A DNA stretch of 64,000 nt. Origin: Pseudotamlana agarivorans (GTDB lineage: Bacteria; Bacteroidota; Bacteroidia; Flavobacteriales; Flavobacteriaceae). Under the pieces are notes generated by a model that was given only the letters and a program-made list of their open reading frames with translations, did no database searches and had not been told where the DNA came from. The translations under genes and the position numbers were made by a program. The stretch covers positions 62,001 to 126,000 of the forward strand of contig NZ_LXEI01000009.1 in assembly GCF_001642835.1 (NCBI RefSeq). The letters are read 5' to 3'. Below, piece by piece: positions 17,681 to 25,735 of the stretch (position 1 is the stretch's first letter; every line of letters begins with the position of its first letter).

Positions 17681-18760
17681 TTATTTATAAAATGGCAATT
17701 TAACAACTGTTGCAGGCACTGCATTTTTTCTAATCTGAACACTAATTTTACTATCGACACCTGCTAATTCCGTAGGAACATACCCTAAACCGATACCTTT
17801 TCCTAAACTTGGTGACATAGTTCCCGAAGTTACCTTACCAATTACAGATCCTTCTGAATCCACAATATCATAACCATGACGTGGAATACCTCTTTCATCC
17901 AATTCAAAAGCAATAAGTTTTCTTTTAGGACCCTGTTCTTTTTCGGCTTTTAAGGCTTCAGAATTTGTAAAATCTTTAGTGAATTTTGTAATCCAACCTA
18001 ATCCAGCTTCAATAGGAGAGGTGGTATCGTCAATATCATTGCCATATAAACAATAACCCATTTCTAAACGCAACGTATCACGCGCTGCTAAACCAATAGG
18101 TTTAATGCCATAATCTGCTCCAGCCTCAAATACTTTATCCCAAACTTGCTTAACTTCACTGTTTTTACAGTAGATCTCAAATCCGCCACTACCAGTATAT
18201 CCTGTTGCCGAAATGATAACATTCTCAATACCAGCAAAATCACCAACAACAAAATTGTAAAATTTAATAGCTGCTAAATCATGACTTGTAATACTTTGCA
18301 TAGCTTCAATAGCTTTTGGTCCTTGTATGGCTAACAAAGAGTAGTCGTCACTTAAATTACGCATATTGGCTCCAACATCATTTTTAGATTGAATCCAATC
18401 CCAATCTTTATCAATATTACTTGCATTTACTACTAACAAGTAAGTTTCATCTTTAATTTTATATATGATTAAATCATCTACAATACCACCATCATCGTTA
18501 GGCAAACAGCTATACTGTGCTTTTCCTATCGTTAATTTTGAAGCATCATTACTAGATACTTTTTGTATTAAATCTAATGCATTTTCACCTTCAATAAGAA
18601 ATTCACCCATATGAGAGACATCAAAAACACCAACACCTTTTCTAACGGTTTCGTGTTCTATATTTACCCCTTCATATTGTACGGGCATGTTATATCCTGC
18701 AAAAGGAACCATTTTAGCTCCAAGGGATGTATGAGTTTCTGTTAAGGCTGTATTTTTCAT
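17681..18760 (-). CDS. gcvT: Aminomethyltransferase (glycine cleavage system T protein)
   Basis: A 359-aa enzyme that transfers the aminomethyl carbon of glycine from the H-protein lipoyl arm to tetrahydrofolate, releasing ammonia. Evidence is '[13 protein letters not shown]' in the N-terminal folate-binding domain, 'LQGP'-like 'LAIQGPKA', '[14 protein letters not shown]', and '[17 protein letters not shown]'. The length is normal. It is first in the minus-strand run gcvT-glsA-SDR-PCD-yebC. gcvH and gcvP are not in the window. No glycine riboswitch is visible upstream. Confidence 0.95.
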   Translation of the reverse strand: MKNTALTETHTSLGAKMVPFAGYNMPVQYEGVNIEHETVRKGVGVFDVSHMGEFLIEGENALDLIQKVSSNDASKLTIGKAQYSCLPNDDGGIVDDLIIYKIKDETYLLVVNASNIDKDWDWIQSKNDVGANMRNLSDDYSLLAIQGPKAIEAMQSITSHDLAAIKFYNFVVGDFAGIENVIISATGYTGSGGFEIYCKNSEVKQVWDKVFEAGADYGIKPIGLAARDTLRLEMGYCLYGNDIDDTTSPIEAGLGWITKFTKDFTNSEALKAEKEQGPKRKLIAFELDERGIPRHGYDIVDSEGSVIGKVTSGTMSPSLGKGIGLGYVPTELAGVDSKISVQIRKNAVPATVVKLPFYK

Positions 18761-18782
18761 TGTTTTAGTTTTATATGCAGCA

Positions 18783-18790
18783 CAAAAGTA
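18783..18790 (-). promoter_or_regulatory. -7 box of the gcvT promoter
   Basis: The minus strand reads TACTTTTG, identical to the boxes of rnpB, kdsB and the thr leader, 22 nt upstream of the gcvT ATG. Confidence 0.5.
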
Positions 18791-19041
18791 TAGAAATTAA
18801 TCTGGTTTAAAGATTGAATGAATTGTTAAATAGCGTTAAATAAAGGCGTAAAAAGGGATTATAAAAAATGAATTTCAAATATGAATTGAATCAAAAGCAT
18901 GTCCATTATTTATTTATAATATATCCGTTGTTTAGCTTTTTCATAAGATTTTAAGAGGTTTATTTGTTTTAATGAAATTATCCTTTAAAATTTTTAACAA
19001 AAAGAAAAGTCCATTATGAATCAATAAAATATAATAATTAT
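18791..19041. other. Divergent intergenic region, no gene seen
   Basis: AT-rich spacer between the gcvT promoter and the hybrid-kinase promoter. I see no open frame with coding character, no riboswitch and no strong hairpin. Confidence 0.6.
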
Positions 19042-19049
19042 TACATTTG
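19042..19049 (+). promoter_or_regulatory. -7 box of the hybrid histidine kinase
   Basis: TACATTTG matches TAnnTTTG and lies 18 nt before the ATG at 19068. It overlaps an in-frame TTG at 19047, which argues against that TTG being the start codon. Confidence 0.5.
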
Positions 19050-19067
19050 ATTTCTCTTAAACTCTCA

Positions 19068-20804
19068 ATGACACAGCCACTTAGAACCCTTAACTTTAAA
19101 GAACTTTTACAGAAAACTTCATTTAGATTAGCAATGAATGTTTATATCGCTGCTATTCTATTTAATTTATATTATGCTTATTTGAGTTATAAAAATGGCT
19201 ATATCGAGTCTTTCATACTCATGCTGTTACCACTTTTAGGATTTTCATTAAGTATATATGCTTTTGTAGTTAAGCGTAATTACCTTTTCGGACCTTACTT
19301 CGTTTTTGTTTGTTTAGGCTCTGCAACTTTAGGATTGACCTACTTGGAGGGAATTATGGCTGGTTATTATTGGTTTCAATTCGGACTCCTTTTTTCATTG
19401 CCTTATGTTATTCGAAGGGAGGTTTATTTTAAAAAACACACCAGTACATTGTACGCCATAATTTTGGCTTTTATACTGCTTACCTTTTTAGTTTCACCAA
19501 TGTATTCGGAGTATTACAAAGACTTAACTGAGGAGCAAATTCATTATCGTTTTATGTTAAATTCGGCTGTAAATTTTGGTGTGATGATGGTGTTTTCACT
19601 GCAAGCACTGAGTTATAATAAATCGGTTATAAATAAAATATCATTCGATAAAATCAATGCTGAAAGCGAAAAAGACAGACGAACCCGAGTGCTATCTAAT
19701 TTAGGACACGAATTGCGAACACAAATAAACAGTATTAATGGTGTTACAAAACTTATTCTAGATAATGAATCGGAAGAGGTTAAAAACAAGCGTTATTTTG
19801 AAATTTTAGATCATTGTAATAACAATATGCTATTGTTGGTTAACGACATGTTAGACATGCATAAAATTGAATCAGGGCTATTTGAATTATCCTATGAACC
19901 CAAAGTATTATTTGATTTCCTATCCAAAATCACCGTTCCTTTTATTAATAAAGCCGAAGAAAAAAATTTAGAGTTACATTCCTATATCGATCCTAAATTG
20001 AAAGATTTAGTTGTTAATATTGATGAAAAAAGGTTAGCACAGGTTATTTACAATCTTATTTCTAATGCTATAAAGTTTACAGAACAAGGTAGCATTACCT
20101 TTTCTGCTCAAATAAATAATACCGAGGAAGATAAGGTAAGTATACAGTTTATGGTGCAAGATACAGGTATGGGAATTGCACCGAAAAATTTAAAAAAGGT
20201 ATTTGAGAGTTTTCATCAAATTAAAAATGAAAAGAATCCGGTTTATGGTGGTACTGGTTTAGGATTGTCAATTTCTCAATCCATAATTAAAGCCATGGGC
20301 TCTGAGATACAAATAGAGAGTGTTTTAAAGAAAGGAACTCGTTTTCAATTTCCATTAAATTTAGAGCGCGGTATTTTAACTTCTAAAACTTCAAAATTTG
20401 AAGATGCTTTTAATGATGACTTTTTATTAAAACTAAATGTTCTATTGGTTGAGGACAACATGGTAAGTATGATGTATGCCAAAAAGCTACTAGAAAAACA
20501 TGTTTTAAAAATTCATGAAGCCAACAACGGTATTGAAGCCATTGAATCTATTAAAGAGCATAAAAAAATAAATTTAGTGCTGTTGGATCTTGAAATGCCT
20601 AAAATGAATGGTTTTAAAGCTATTAAACATATTAAAAAGCTGCGACCTAATATTAATGTTGTTGCCTTTACAGCTAATATTCCGAGTACAGAGTTTATTT
20701 CCAAATTAGATAGCCTAGGTTTTGATGATATTCTTTCTAAGCCATTTAGTAAACAAGACTTATTTGAAATTTTAAAAAATTACTCGAAAGAAGCGGTTTC
20801 TTAA
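19068..20804 (+). CDS. Hybrid sensor histidine kinase/response regulator
   Basis: A 578-aa membrane kinase. About six hydrophobic segments (residues 20-190) form the sensor, with no recognisable periplasmic domain. A HisKA domain follows with the phospho-acceptor at H214 (LSNLGHELRTQ). The HATPase_c domain has an N-box 'QVIYNLISNAIKFTEQG', G1 'DTGMGIA' and G2 'GGTGLGLSI'. The receiver domain has its acidic pair in 'LLVEDN' and the phospho-acceptor at D507 (LLDLEMP). No DNA-binding output domain is fused. The ATG at 19068 was chosen over an in-frame TTG at 19047 because the latter lies in the promoter. It stands alone, so its partner is unknown. Confidence 0.9.
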   Translation: MTQPLRTLNFKELLQKTSFRLAMNVYIAAILFNLYYAYLSYKNGYIESFILMLLPLLGFSLSIYAFVVKRNYLFGPYFVFVCLGSATLGLTYLEGIMAGYYWFQFGLLFSLPYVIRREVYFKKHTSTLYAIILAFILLTFLVSPMYSEYYKDLTEEQIHYRFMLNSAVNFGVMMVFSLQALSYNKSVINKISFDKINAESEKDRRTRVLSNLGHELRTQINSINGVTKLILDNESEEVKNKRYFEILDHCNNNMLLLVNDMLDMHKIESGLFELSYEPKVLFDFLSKITVPFINKAEEKNLELHSYIDPKLKDLVVNIDEKRLAQVIYNLISNAIKFTEQGSITFSAQINNTEEDKVSIQFMVQDTGMGIAPKNLKKVFESFHQIKNEKNPVYGGTGLGLSISQSIIKAMGSEIQIESVLKKGTRFQFPLNLERGILTSKTSKFEDAFNDDFLLKLNVLLVEDNMVSMMYAKKLLEKHVLKIHEANNGIEAIESIKEHKKINLVLLDLEMPKMNGFKAIKHIKKLRPNINVVAFTANIPSTEFISKLDSLGFDDILSKPFSKQDLFEILKNYSKEAVS

Positions 20805-20920
20805 AAATCCATACATCATATTGATTATTAAATCATTGGAGTAATGTATTTAATAAGATATTCGAAGAATACTTTAAACAAATTCCGCTACTATTGTAAG
20901 AGATTTATTAAAAAAACACA

Positions 20921-20951
20921 TTGTTAATCAGTAAGTTTCCTTGTATATTTG
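20921..20951 (+). promoter_or_regulatory. Promoter of the maltoporin-like gene
   Basis: TTG (20921-20923) and TATATTTG (20944-20951) are 20 nt apart, an excellent match to the Bacteroidota promoter. The ATG follows 19 nt after the -7 box, giving a very short 5' UTR. Confidence 0.6.
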
Positions 20952-20970
20952 TTAGAAACCAACCTAATAA

Positions 20971-22446
20971 ATGAGCAAAAAACTACCCTCAGCAAGAAGA
21001 AAAAACAATTGTTTTTTTGGAAGTTCATTTTTAATGTTCCTTTTTTTTATCTCCAGTTTTAATGGTTTTTCTCAAATTAATTATGAGTATGCCAAAAGTA
21101 AGAATCTAAATATTGGATCTTATGGTCGGGTAGGTGTAGGTTGGTCCTTCGATAATGGTGGCGCTGTGGGACGCAAATTAAACCTTAACAATATGGGAAG
21201 TATCGGAGGTCGATTGGAAGAACAAGATTATTTAGAATTAGCCCCAAATTTAACCTTCAACCCTCAAAAAGGAGACTCTACAGAAATACATGTTCAAATA
21301 CGTTTAGCAGTTTATTCTACAAGCTTAACTACCATTGGAAACTCAACCACTAGTAGTGTTGGGGGCTTAACTTTTGCCATGCCAGAAATTTATGCCGAAG
21401 CTAGAAATATTAGAGGCTCTGGGCTAAATATTTGGATTGGTTCTCGGTTTTATCGTGGTCCTGATGCCCATATTGCCGATCACTTTTATTTTAATGATCA
21501 CTCCGGACAAGGGGTTGGTGTAGAATATAAGAAGAGTCGATTATCAACTATTTTTGTCGCTTCCGTAGATACTACTTCAATCTTACCACCATATTTTTAT
21601 CTCAATTTTAAAACGGGTACGCCAAGCGCAGCATTAAGACAACGCACCGTGTTTGTTGGTGAACACGATTTTGATATCGATGAAAACAATAGTATTACGG
21701 CCCTAGCAGAATATCATCACATGGAAGAAGGTGAGGACCACACCATTCCTGAAGATGCTAATCCTGATGTTTCAGATGCCGAAAACTTCCCAACCGATTA
21801 TGGATATGTTTTAGGGGTTCGATATCACCGTAACTTAAAAAAATTGATGCCAGGTTCATTTAATGATTTTACATTAAGGTACGGCGGCGGTATTGCTAAT
21901 GGCGGTGATGGCGGTTTATCTAAAACCTGGCTTACTTTTGGGGCTCCTGATGAAAATACATTACGGTACAAAAACGCCTATTCGGTGGCTCTAGTAAACC
22001 ATTCAGTATTTAATTTTTCCGATAATTACACTTTAAATGCTTATGTCATTTATACAAATAGCAAAGGTGGTGCTGCATCCAATAATCTTGCACCAACCTA
22101 TTTTGAGCAGGAGGTTTATAATAAAAAGATCGACTTTACCGTAGGAACACGACACCAATTCTATTTAAAAGATTATTTTCTTTTATTAGCCGAATTGCAT
22201 TATTCACAGCGTAAAGACGGTACTAATCCTTATGCAAGCATGACTAAGTTAAGTTTTGCACCTGTTTTAGTACCTACAGGACAACGCGACTTCTGGGCGA
22301 GACCACATTTACGTTTTGTAGCTTCTCTAGCTTACTATAACGATTTTGCAAAGGAGACGTTGTACTCACCTTATTTACAATTTGCAGGAGAAAAGCAATG
22401 GGGGTATTATTTCGGATTTAAAGCAGAATGGTGGCTTTGGAAATAA
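20971..22446 (+). CDS. LamB/maltoporin-like outer membrane carbohydrate porin
   Basis: A 491-aa beta-barrel. A charged N-terminus is followed by a hydrophobic signal segment to about residue 35 ('MFLFFISSFNGFSQ'). The mature start 'GSYGRVGVGWSFDNGG' then 'LEEQDYLELAPNL' copies the first strands of maltoporins. The body has repeated aromatic-girdle strands, and the C-terminus ends on an aromatic-rich strand finishing WWLWK. Its role would be passive sugar uptake across the outer membrane. No SusC/SusD pair is adjacent. The substrate is not evident; in an alginate-using marine organism an oligosaccharide is plausible but unproven. Confidence 0.78.
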   Translation: MSKKLPSARRKNNCFFGSSFLMFLFFISSFNGFSQINYEYAKSKNLNIGSYGRVGVGWSFDNGGAVGRKLNLNNMGSIGGRLEEQDYLELAPNLTFNPQKGDSTEIHVQIRLAVYSTSLTTIGNSTTSSVGGLTFAMPEIYAEARNIRGSGLNIWIGSRFYRGPDAHIADHFYFNDHSGQGVGVEYKKSRLSTIFVASVDTTSILPPYFYLNFKTGTPSAALRQRTVFVGEHDFDIDENNSITALAEYHHMEEGEDHTIPEDANPDVSDAENFPTDYGYVLGVRYHRNLKKLMPGSFNDFTLRYGGGIANGGDGGLSKTWLTFGAPDENTLRYKNAYSVALVNHSVFNFSDNYTLNAYVIYTNSKGGAASNNLAPTYFEQEVYNKKIDFTVGTRHQFYLKDYFLLLAELHYSQRKDGTNPYASMTKLSFAPVLVPTGQRDFWARPHLRFVASLAYYNDFAKETLYSPYLQFAGEKQWGYYFGFKAEWWLWK

Positions 22447-22606
22447 CTTTTTGAACTAGAATCTTAACATATTGACTCCTAAAGCATTTCATTTTTTTGA
22501 GGTGAAAATTTTTACAATTTTTTTGAAAAACGAAATTTCACTTATCTCTTTTGAAATTTTTATAGTCAAACTAGTGAAAATTAGAGGTTTAACCCAATAG
22601 TTTTAG

Positions 22607-22614
22607 TATTTTTG
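22607..22614 (+). promoter_or_regulatory. -7 box upstream of the NUMOD4/HNH gene
   Basis: TATTTTTG fits TAnnTTTG and ends 16 nt before the ATG. No clear -33 box. Confidence 0.4.
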
Positions 22615-22630
22615 ATAAAATTGCAGAAAA

Positions 22631-23179
22631 ATGATTAGAAACTACTGGAAAGAAGCATGGAAAGAGATTGTGTTTGACGATAAAATCTCTGATCAAGAGA
22701 AATACAAGATTTCCAATTACGGTCGAATTTTGAACTGTAAAGGAGATGAAGATATCGAGCAAAAGAAATCACTAGTTAATGGTTATGAAGCTATACGTTT
22801 AAAATTGAAGGAAAAAAGGAAATGGACCAGTAGATATGTTCATAAACTTGTAGCAGAACATTTCCTTGAACAGAATGATGGTATTTATGTGATCCATTTA
22901 AATTATGACAAAACAGACAATCATGTTGACAATTTAAGATGGGCAACCAAAAGAGAAAAAGAAACGCATCAATTCAGTAATCCGGAATATAAAAATAAAC
23001 CTAGGAAAAGAACTTACTCAAAACTGACAGAAACCAGAGTGCGGTTAATTAAACGCAAAATAAATGATCCTAATAGAAGAACGCGATTGAAAATGATTGC
23101 CAAACAATTTGGAATCTCTGAAATGCAACTTTACCGTATAAAATCAGGAGAAAATTGGGGGTCGGTAACTGAATATTGA
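22631..23179 (+). CDS. NUMOD4/HNH-type nuclease-like protein with C-terminal helix-turn-helix
   Basis: A 182-aa protein. Residues 6-30 form a NUMOD4 motif ('WKEIVFDDKISDQEKYKISN', then YGRI). An HNH-like core has H in 'YVHKLVAEHFL', 'VIHLNYDKTDNHVDNLRWAT', and the asparagines usual for HNH_3. The region after residue 130 ('RLKMIAKQFGISEMQLYRIK') reads as a helix-turn-helix. This architecture is typical of homing endonucleases, yet the gene is free-standing with its own promoter and no intron or intein nearby. The position normally 'HHKDG' is 'HLNYD', so catalysis is uncertain and a domesticated DNA-binding role is possible. Confidence 0.75.
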   Translation: MIRNYWKEAWKEIVFDDKISDQEKYKISNYGRILNCKGDEDIEQKKSLVNGYEAIRLKLKEKRKWTSRYVHKLVAEHFLEQNDGIYVIHLNYDKTDNHVDNLRWATKREKETHQFSNPEYKNKPRKRTYSKLTETRVRLIKRKINDPNRRTRLKMIAKQFGISEMQLYRIKSGENWGSVTEY

Positions 23180-23222
23180 AAATTAAGCTATTAAAAAAAG
23201 ACTGTCTTAAAAGTTGAATTTA

Positions 23223-23302
23223 CGTCAATCTGAATTTATTTCAGATTCTCATAATAATTGAATTCCAATATCATGAGATTCTGTGTCAAGCACAGAATGA
23301 CG
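23223..23302. repeat. Dispersed inverted repeat (two 30-nt arms)
   Basis: Left arm 23223-23252 and right arm 23273-23302 match at about two-thirds of positions when one is reverse-complemented. Each arm is itself a small hairpin around TCTG..CAGA. The end sequence 'GAGATTCTGTGTCAAGCAC' resembles flavobacterial intergenic repeat elements; a degenerate relative lies near 9914-9942. It lies between the convergent HNH and thrC genes and may also terminate transcription. Confidence 0.55.
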
Positions 23303-23344
23303 ATTGATTAAACCATTAACACAGCCTTTTTATTTTATATACTG

Positions 23345-24640
23345 TTATCTCTTTAAAAGAAACGTTTTTAAGTCTTCGTAACTAGAAATTAAAGAAGCTT
23401 CTTTCTCTTTACCCATTACGGCTTGGATCTGCTCAGGTAAAGGCTGTTCTTCTTTAATAACATCTTCTACAACATCCAAGAATTTTGTTGGGTGAGCCGT
23501 TTCTAGAAATACACAATGCGCTTCAGGATTGTTTTTTAAATGTGATTTACAACCTAAATACCCCACAGCGCCATGCGGATCGGCTACATAGTTGTAGTTA
23601 TTATAAATTTCTAACATAGCTTCTCTAGTTTCATCATCTGAAAAACTATAAGAAGACACATTGTTTTTTAAACTTTCGAAGTTATTTTTATATATTTCCT
23701 GAATACGAATAAAGTTACTTGGTGCCCCCACATCCATAGCATTACTAATGGTTTGCACTGAAGGTTTTGGCTCGTATAATTCAGATTCCAAATAACGAGT
23801 TACCACATTATTTTCATTGTTTGAGGCTACAAAATGTTTAATTGGTAAACCTAGTTGTTGCGCCATCATGCCAGCACATACATTTCCGAAGTTTCCACTA
23901 GGTACAGAAAATACAATATCCTCATACTTGTTATGTAATTGCTTGTAAGCAAACATAAAATAGAATAATTGTGGCAACCAACGTGCAACGTTTATAGAAT
24001 TTGCAGAAGTTAACTGCATTTTACTCGTTAAACTTTCATCTAAAAAAGCTTCTTTAACCATAGCCTGACAGTCGTCAAAAGTACCGTTAACTTCTAAAGC
24101 TTTGATATTCTGACCAAGCGTGGTAAGTTGTTTTTCCTGTATGTCACTCACTTTTCCGCTAGGGTATAAGATCACTACATTAACCCCTTTTACTCCAAGG
24201 AAACCGTTGGCTACAGCACCTCCAGTATCTCCAGAAGTCGCAACCAAAACAGTAACTTCATTGCTGTTATCCTTGTTAAAATAACCTAAACAACGTGCCA
24301 TAAAGCGTGCTCCCACATCTTTAAATGCCATGGTTGGTCCGTGAAACAATTCTAGAGTTGAAATGTTTTCATTCAGCTTAACAACAGGAAAATCGAAAGA
24401 TAAGGTCTCTTCAACAATAGTTTTTAAGACATCCTTAGGAATTTCTGGTGAAACAAATTGTTTAATCGCTTCAAAAGCAATTTCTGTATTTGATAAATTA
24501 TCAATATTTTCAAAAAACGATTTTGGTAATGGCGTAATGCTTTCAGGAAAATATAAGCCTTTATCTGGAGCCAAACCTTTTACAACAGCATTTTCAAAAG
24601 TTGTATTCGGGGCTTTATGGTTTAGTGAGTAATAGTTCAT
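23345..24640 (-). CDS. thrC: Threonine synthase
   Basis: A 431-aa PLP enzyme converting O-phosphohomoserine to threonine, the last step of the pathway. The PLP lysine is K107 in 'HGPTMAFKDVGARFMA'. The phosphate-binding loop is 'VATSGDTGGAVANGF', and 'VPSGNFGNVCAGMMA' is also diagnostic. The length matches the shorter bacterial ThrC class. It is third gene of thrABC, separated from thrB by a 105-nt gap that contains a dispersed palindrome at 24649-24668. Confidence 0.95.
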   Translation of the reverse strand: MNYYSLNHKAPNTTFENAVVKGLAPDKGLYFPESITPLPKSFFENIDNLSNTEIAFEAIKQFVSPEIPKDVLKTIVEETLSFDFPVVKLNENISTLELFHGPTMAFKDVGARFMARCLGYFNKDNSNEVTVLVATSGDTGGAVANGFLGVKGVNVVILYPSGKVSDIQEKQLTTLGQNIKALEVNGTFDDCQAMVKEAFLDESLTSKMQLTSANSINVARWLPQLFYFMFAYKQLHNKYEDIVFSVPSGNFGNVCAGMMAQQLGLPIKHFVASNNENNVVTRYLESELYEPKPSVQTISNAMDVGAPSNFIRIQEIYKNNFESLKNNVSSYSFSDDETREAMLEIYNNYNYVADPHGAVGYLGCKSHLKNNPEAHCVFLETAHPTKFLDVVEDVIKEEQPLPEQIQAVMGKEKEASLISSYEDLKTFLLKR

Positions 24641-24648
24641 TGTTTGTC

Positions 24649-24668
24649 ATTCCTGCGAAGGCAGGAAT
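24649..24668. repeat. Short dispersed palindrome inside the thr operon
   Basis: ATTCCTGC (24649-24656) and GCAGGAAT (24661-24668) form a perfect 8-bp hairpin with a GAAG loop, located between thrB and thrC. The motif 'TCATTCCTGCGAAGGCAGG' is of a kind scattered in flavobacterial intergenic DNA. Without a U-tract it should not terminate fully, but it may attenuate thrC or stabilise mRNA ends. Confidence 0.6.
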
Positions 24669-24745
24669 CTGTTTATTAATTATTAGTAATCTTTATGCTG
24701 TAATTTCTCAGTATTTTTAGAAATTGCAGTATAGCTATTTTAACC

Positions 24746-25669
24746 TTAATATATGGCTTTCACACCCTTAGTATTTATCTTCGAAACGTGAACTTCAAAA
24801 GCAATATCTGTTTTTGCGTACACATTTTCCATCGCTTCTTTAACTTTATTAGCCGTTTCCAAACCTTTATTTAAGGTAAAAATTGAAGGACCAGAACCTG
24901 AAATACCGCAACCCAATGCACCAGCTTTTAAAACTTCTGCTTTTACCTCGCTAAAATGCGGAATTAACTGACTTCTATGAGGCTCGACAATTACATCGTG
25001 GAGCGCATCTTGAATCAAATCGTAATTGCTTGTGTGTAATGCATGTACCAAACTTCCAACATTTGCCCATTGTGTAATGGCATCAGATAAAGCCACTTCT
25101 TTTGGTAAAATGGCTCTAGATTCAGAAGTTTTAATTTCTATCTGCGGATGAATAATCGTCGCATAAAGATCATCCGGTGTTGGAATCTCTAGAATTTGTA
25201 AAGGCGATACACTTTTAACTAATGTAAAACCACCAAAAAGGGCAGGGGCTAAGTTATCGGCATGCTCACATTTACTAGCTAAAGCTTCTCCTTTAATAGC
25301 AAACTCCGTAAGCTCTGTTTTATTAAATGGTCTTCCAAGAAGCTCATTCATACCAAAAACACTCCCCACGGCACTTGCCGCACTGCTTCCAATACCACTT
25401 CCTGGTTTTATGTTTTTGTATATTTCAATTTCAAAACCATAATTAATACATAAGGTATTATACATCGCTAAAGCGGATACACCTGCTACGTTTAATTCGG
25501 CTTCTTTAGGTAAATCAAAACCTTCTATATGGGTAATATGAATGCCTTTTTTCTCAACCTTTCTTATCACCATTTCGTCGCCAACGCTGTCTAAGCAAAA
25601 GCCCAATACATCAAACCCACAAGCCACATTAGCAACCGTTGCCGGCGAAAATATTTTTATTTCGTTCAT
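24746..25669 (-). CDS. thrB: Homoserine kinase
   Basis: A 307-aa GHMP kinase that phosphorylates homoserine. The ATP-binding motif is 'KPGSGIGSSAASAVG', and the N-terminal 'IFSPATVANVACGFDVLG' and C-terminal 'GCGISGSGPSIFTL' are both GHMP hallmarks. I chose the ATG at 25669 because the family N-terminus starts there (MNEIKIFSPAT). An in-frame ATG at 25732, 3 nt after thrA, would add 21 residues unlike any GHMP kinase, though its spacing would be operon-like. It is the middle gene of thrABC. Confidence 0.93.
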   Translation of the reverse strand: MNEIKIFSPATVANVACGFDVLGFCLDSVGDEMVIRKVEKKGIHITHIEGFDLPKEAELNVAGVSALAMYNTLCINYGFEIEIYKNIKPGSGIGSSAASAVGSVFGMNELLGRPFNKTELTEFAIKGEALASKCEHADNLAPALFGGFTLVKSVSPLQILEIPTPDDLYATIIHPQIEIKTSESRAILPKEVALSDAITQWANVGSLVHALHTSNYDLIQDALHDVIVEPHRSQLIPHFSEVKAEVLKAGALGCGISGSGPSIFTLNKGLETANKVKEAMENVYAKTDIAFEVHVSKINTKGVKAIY

Positions 25670-25735
25670 ACTGTCTAGCAAATAACCCTCTGGGGCGCTA
25701 GAACAAAAACAAGAATCTTTTTTATGTAACATGAT

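Noticed and set aside
18761-19067. Glycine riboswitch before gcvT
   Set aside because: No tandem aptamer-like conserved cores or expression platform are visible, and the -7 box is only 22 nt from the start codon, leaving no room.
20971-22446. SusC/TonB-dependent receptor
   Set aside because: The protein has no plug domain or TonB box and is about half the length of such receptors; the strand pattern fits a LamB-type porin.
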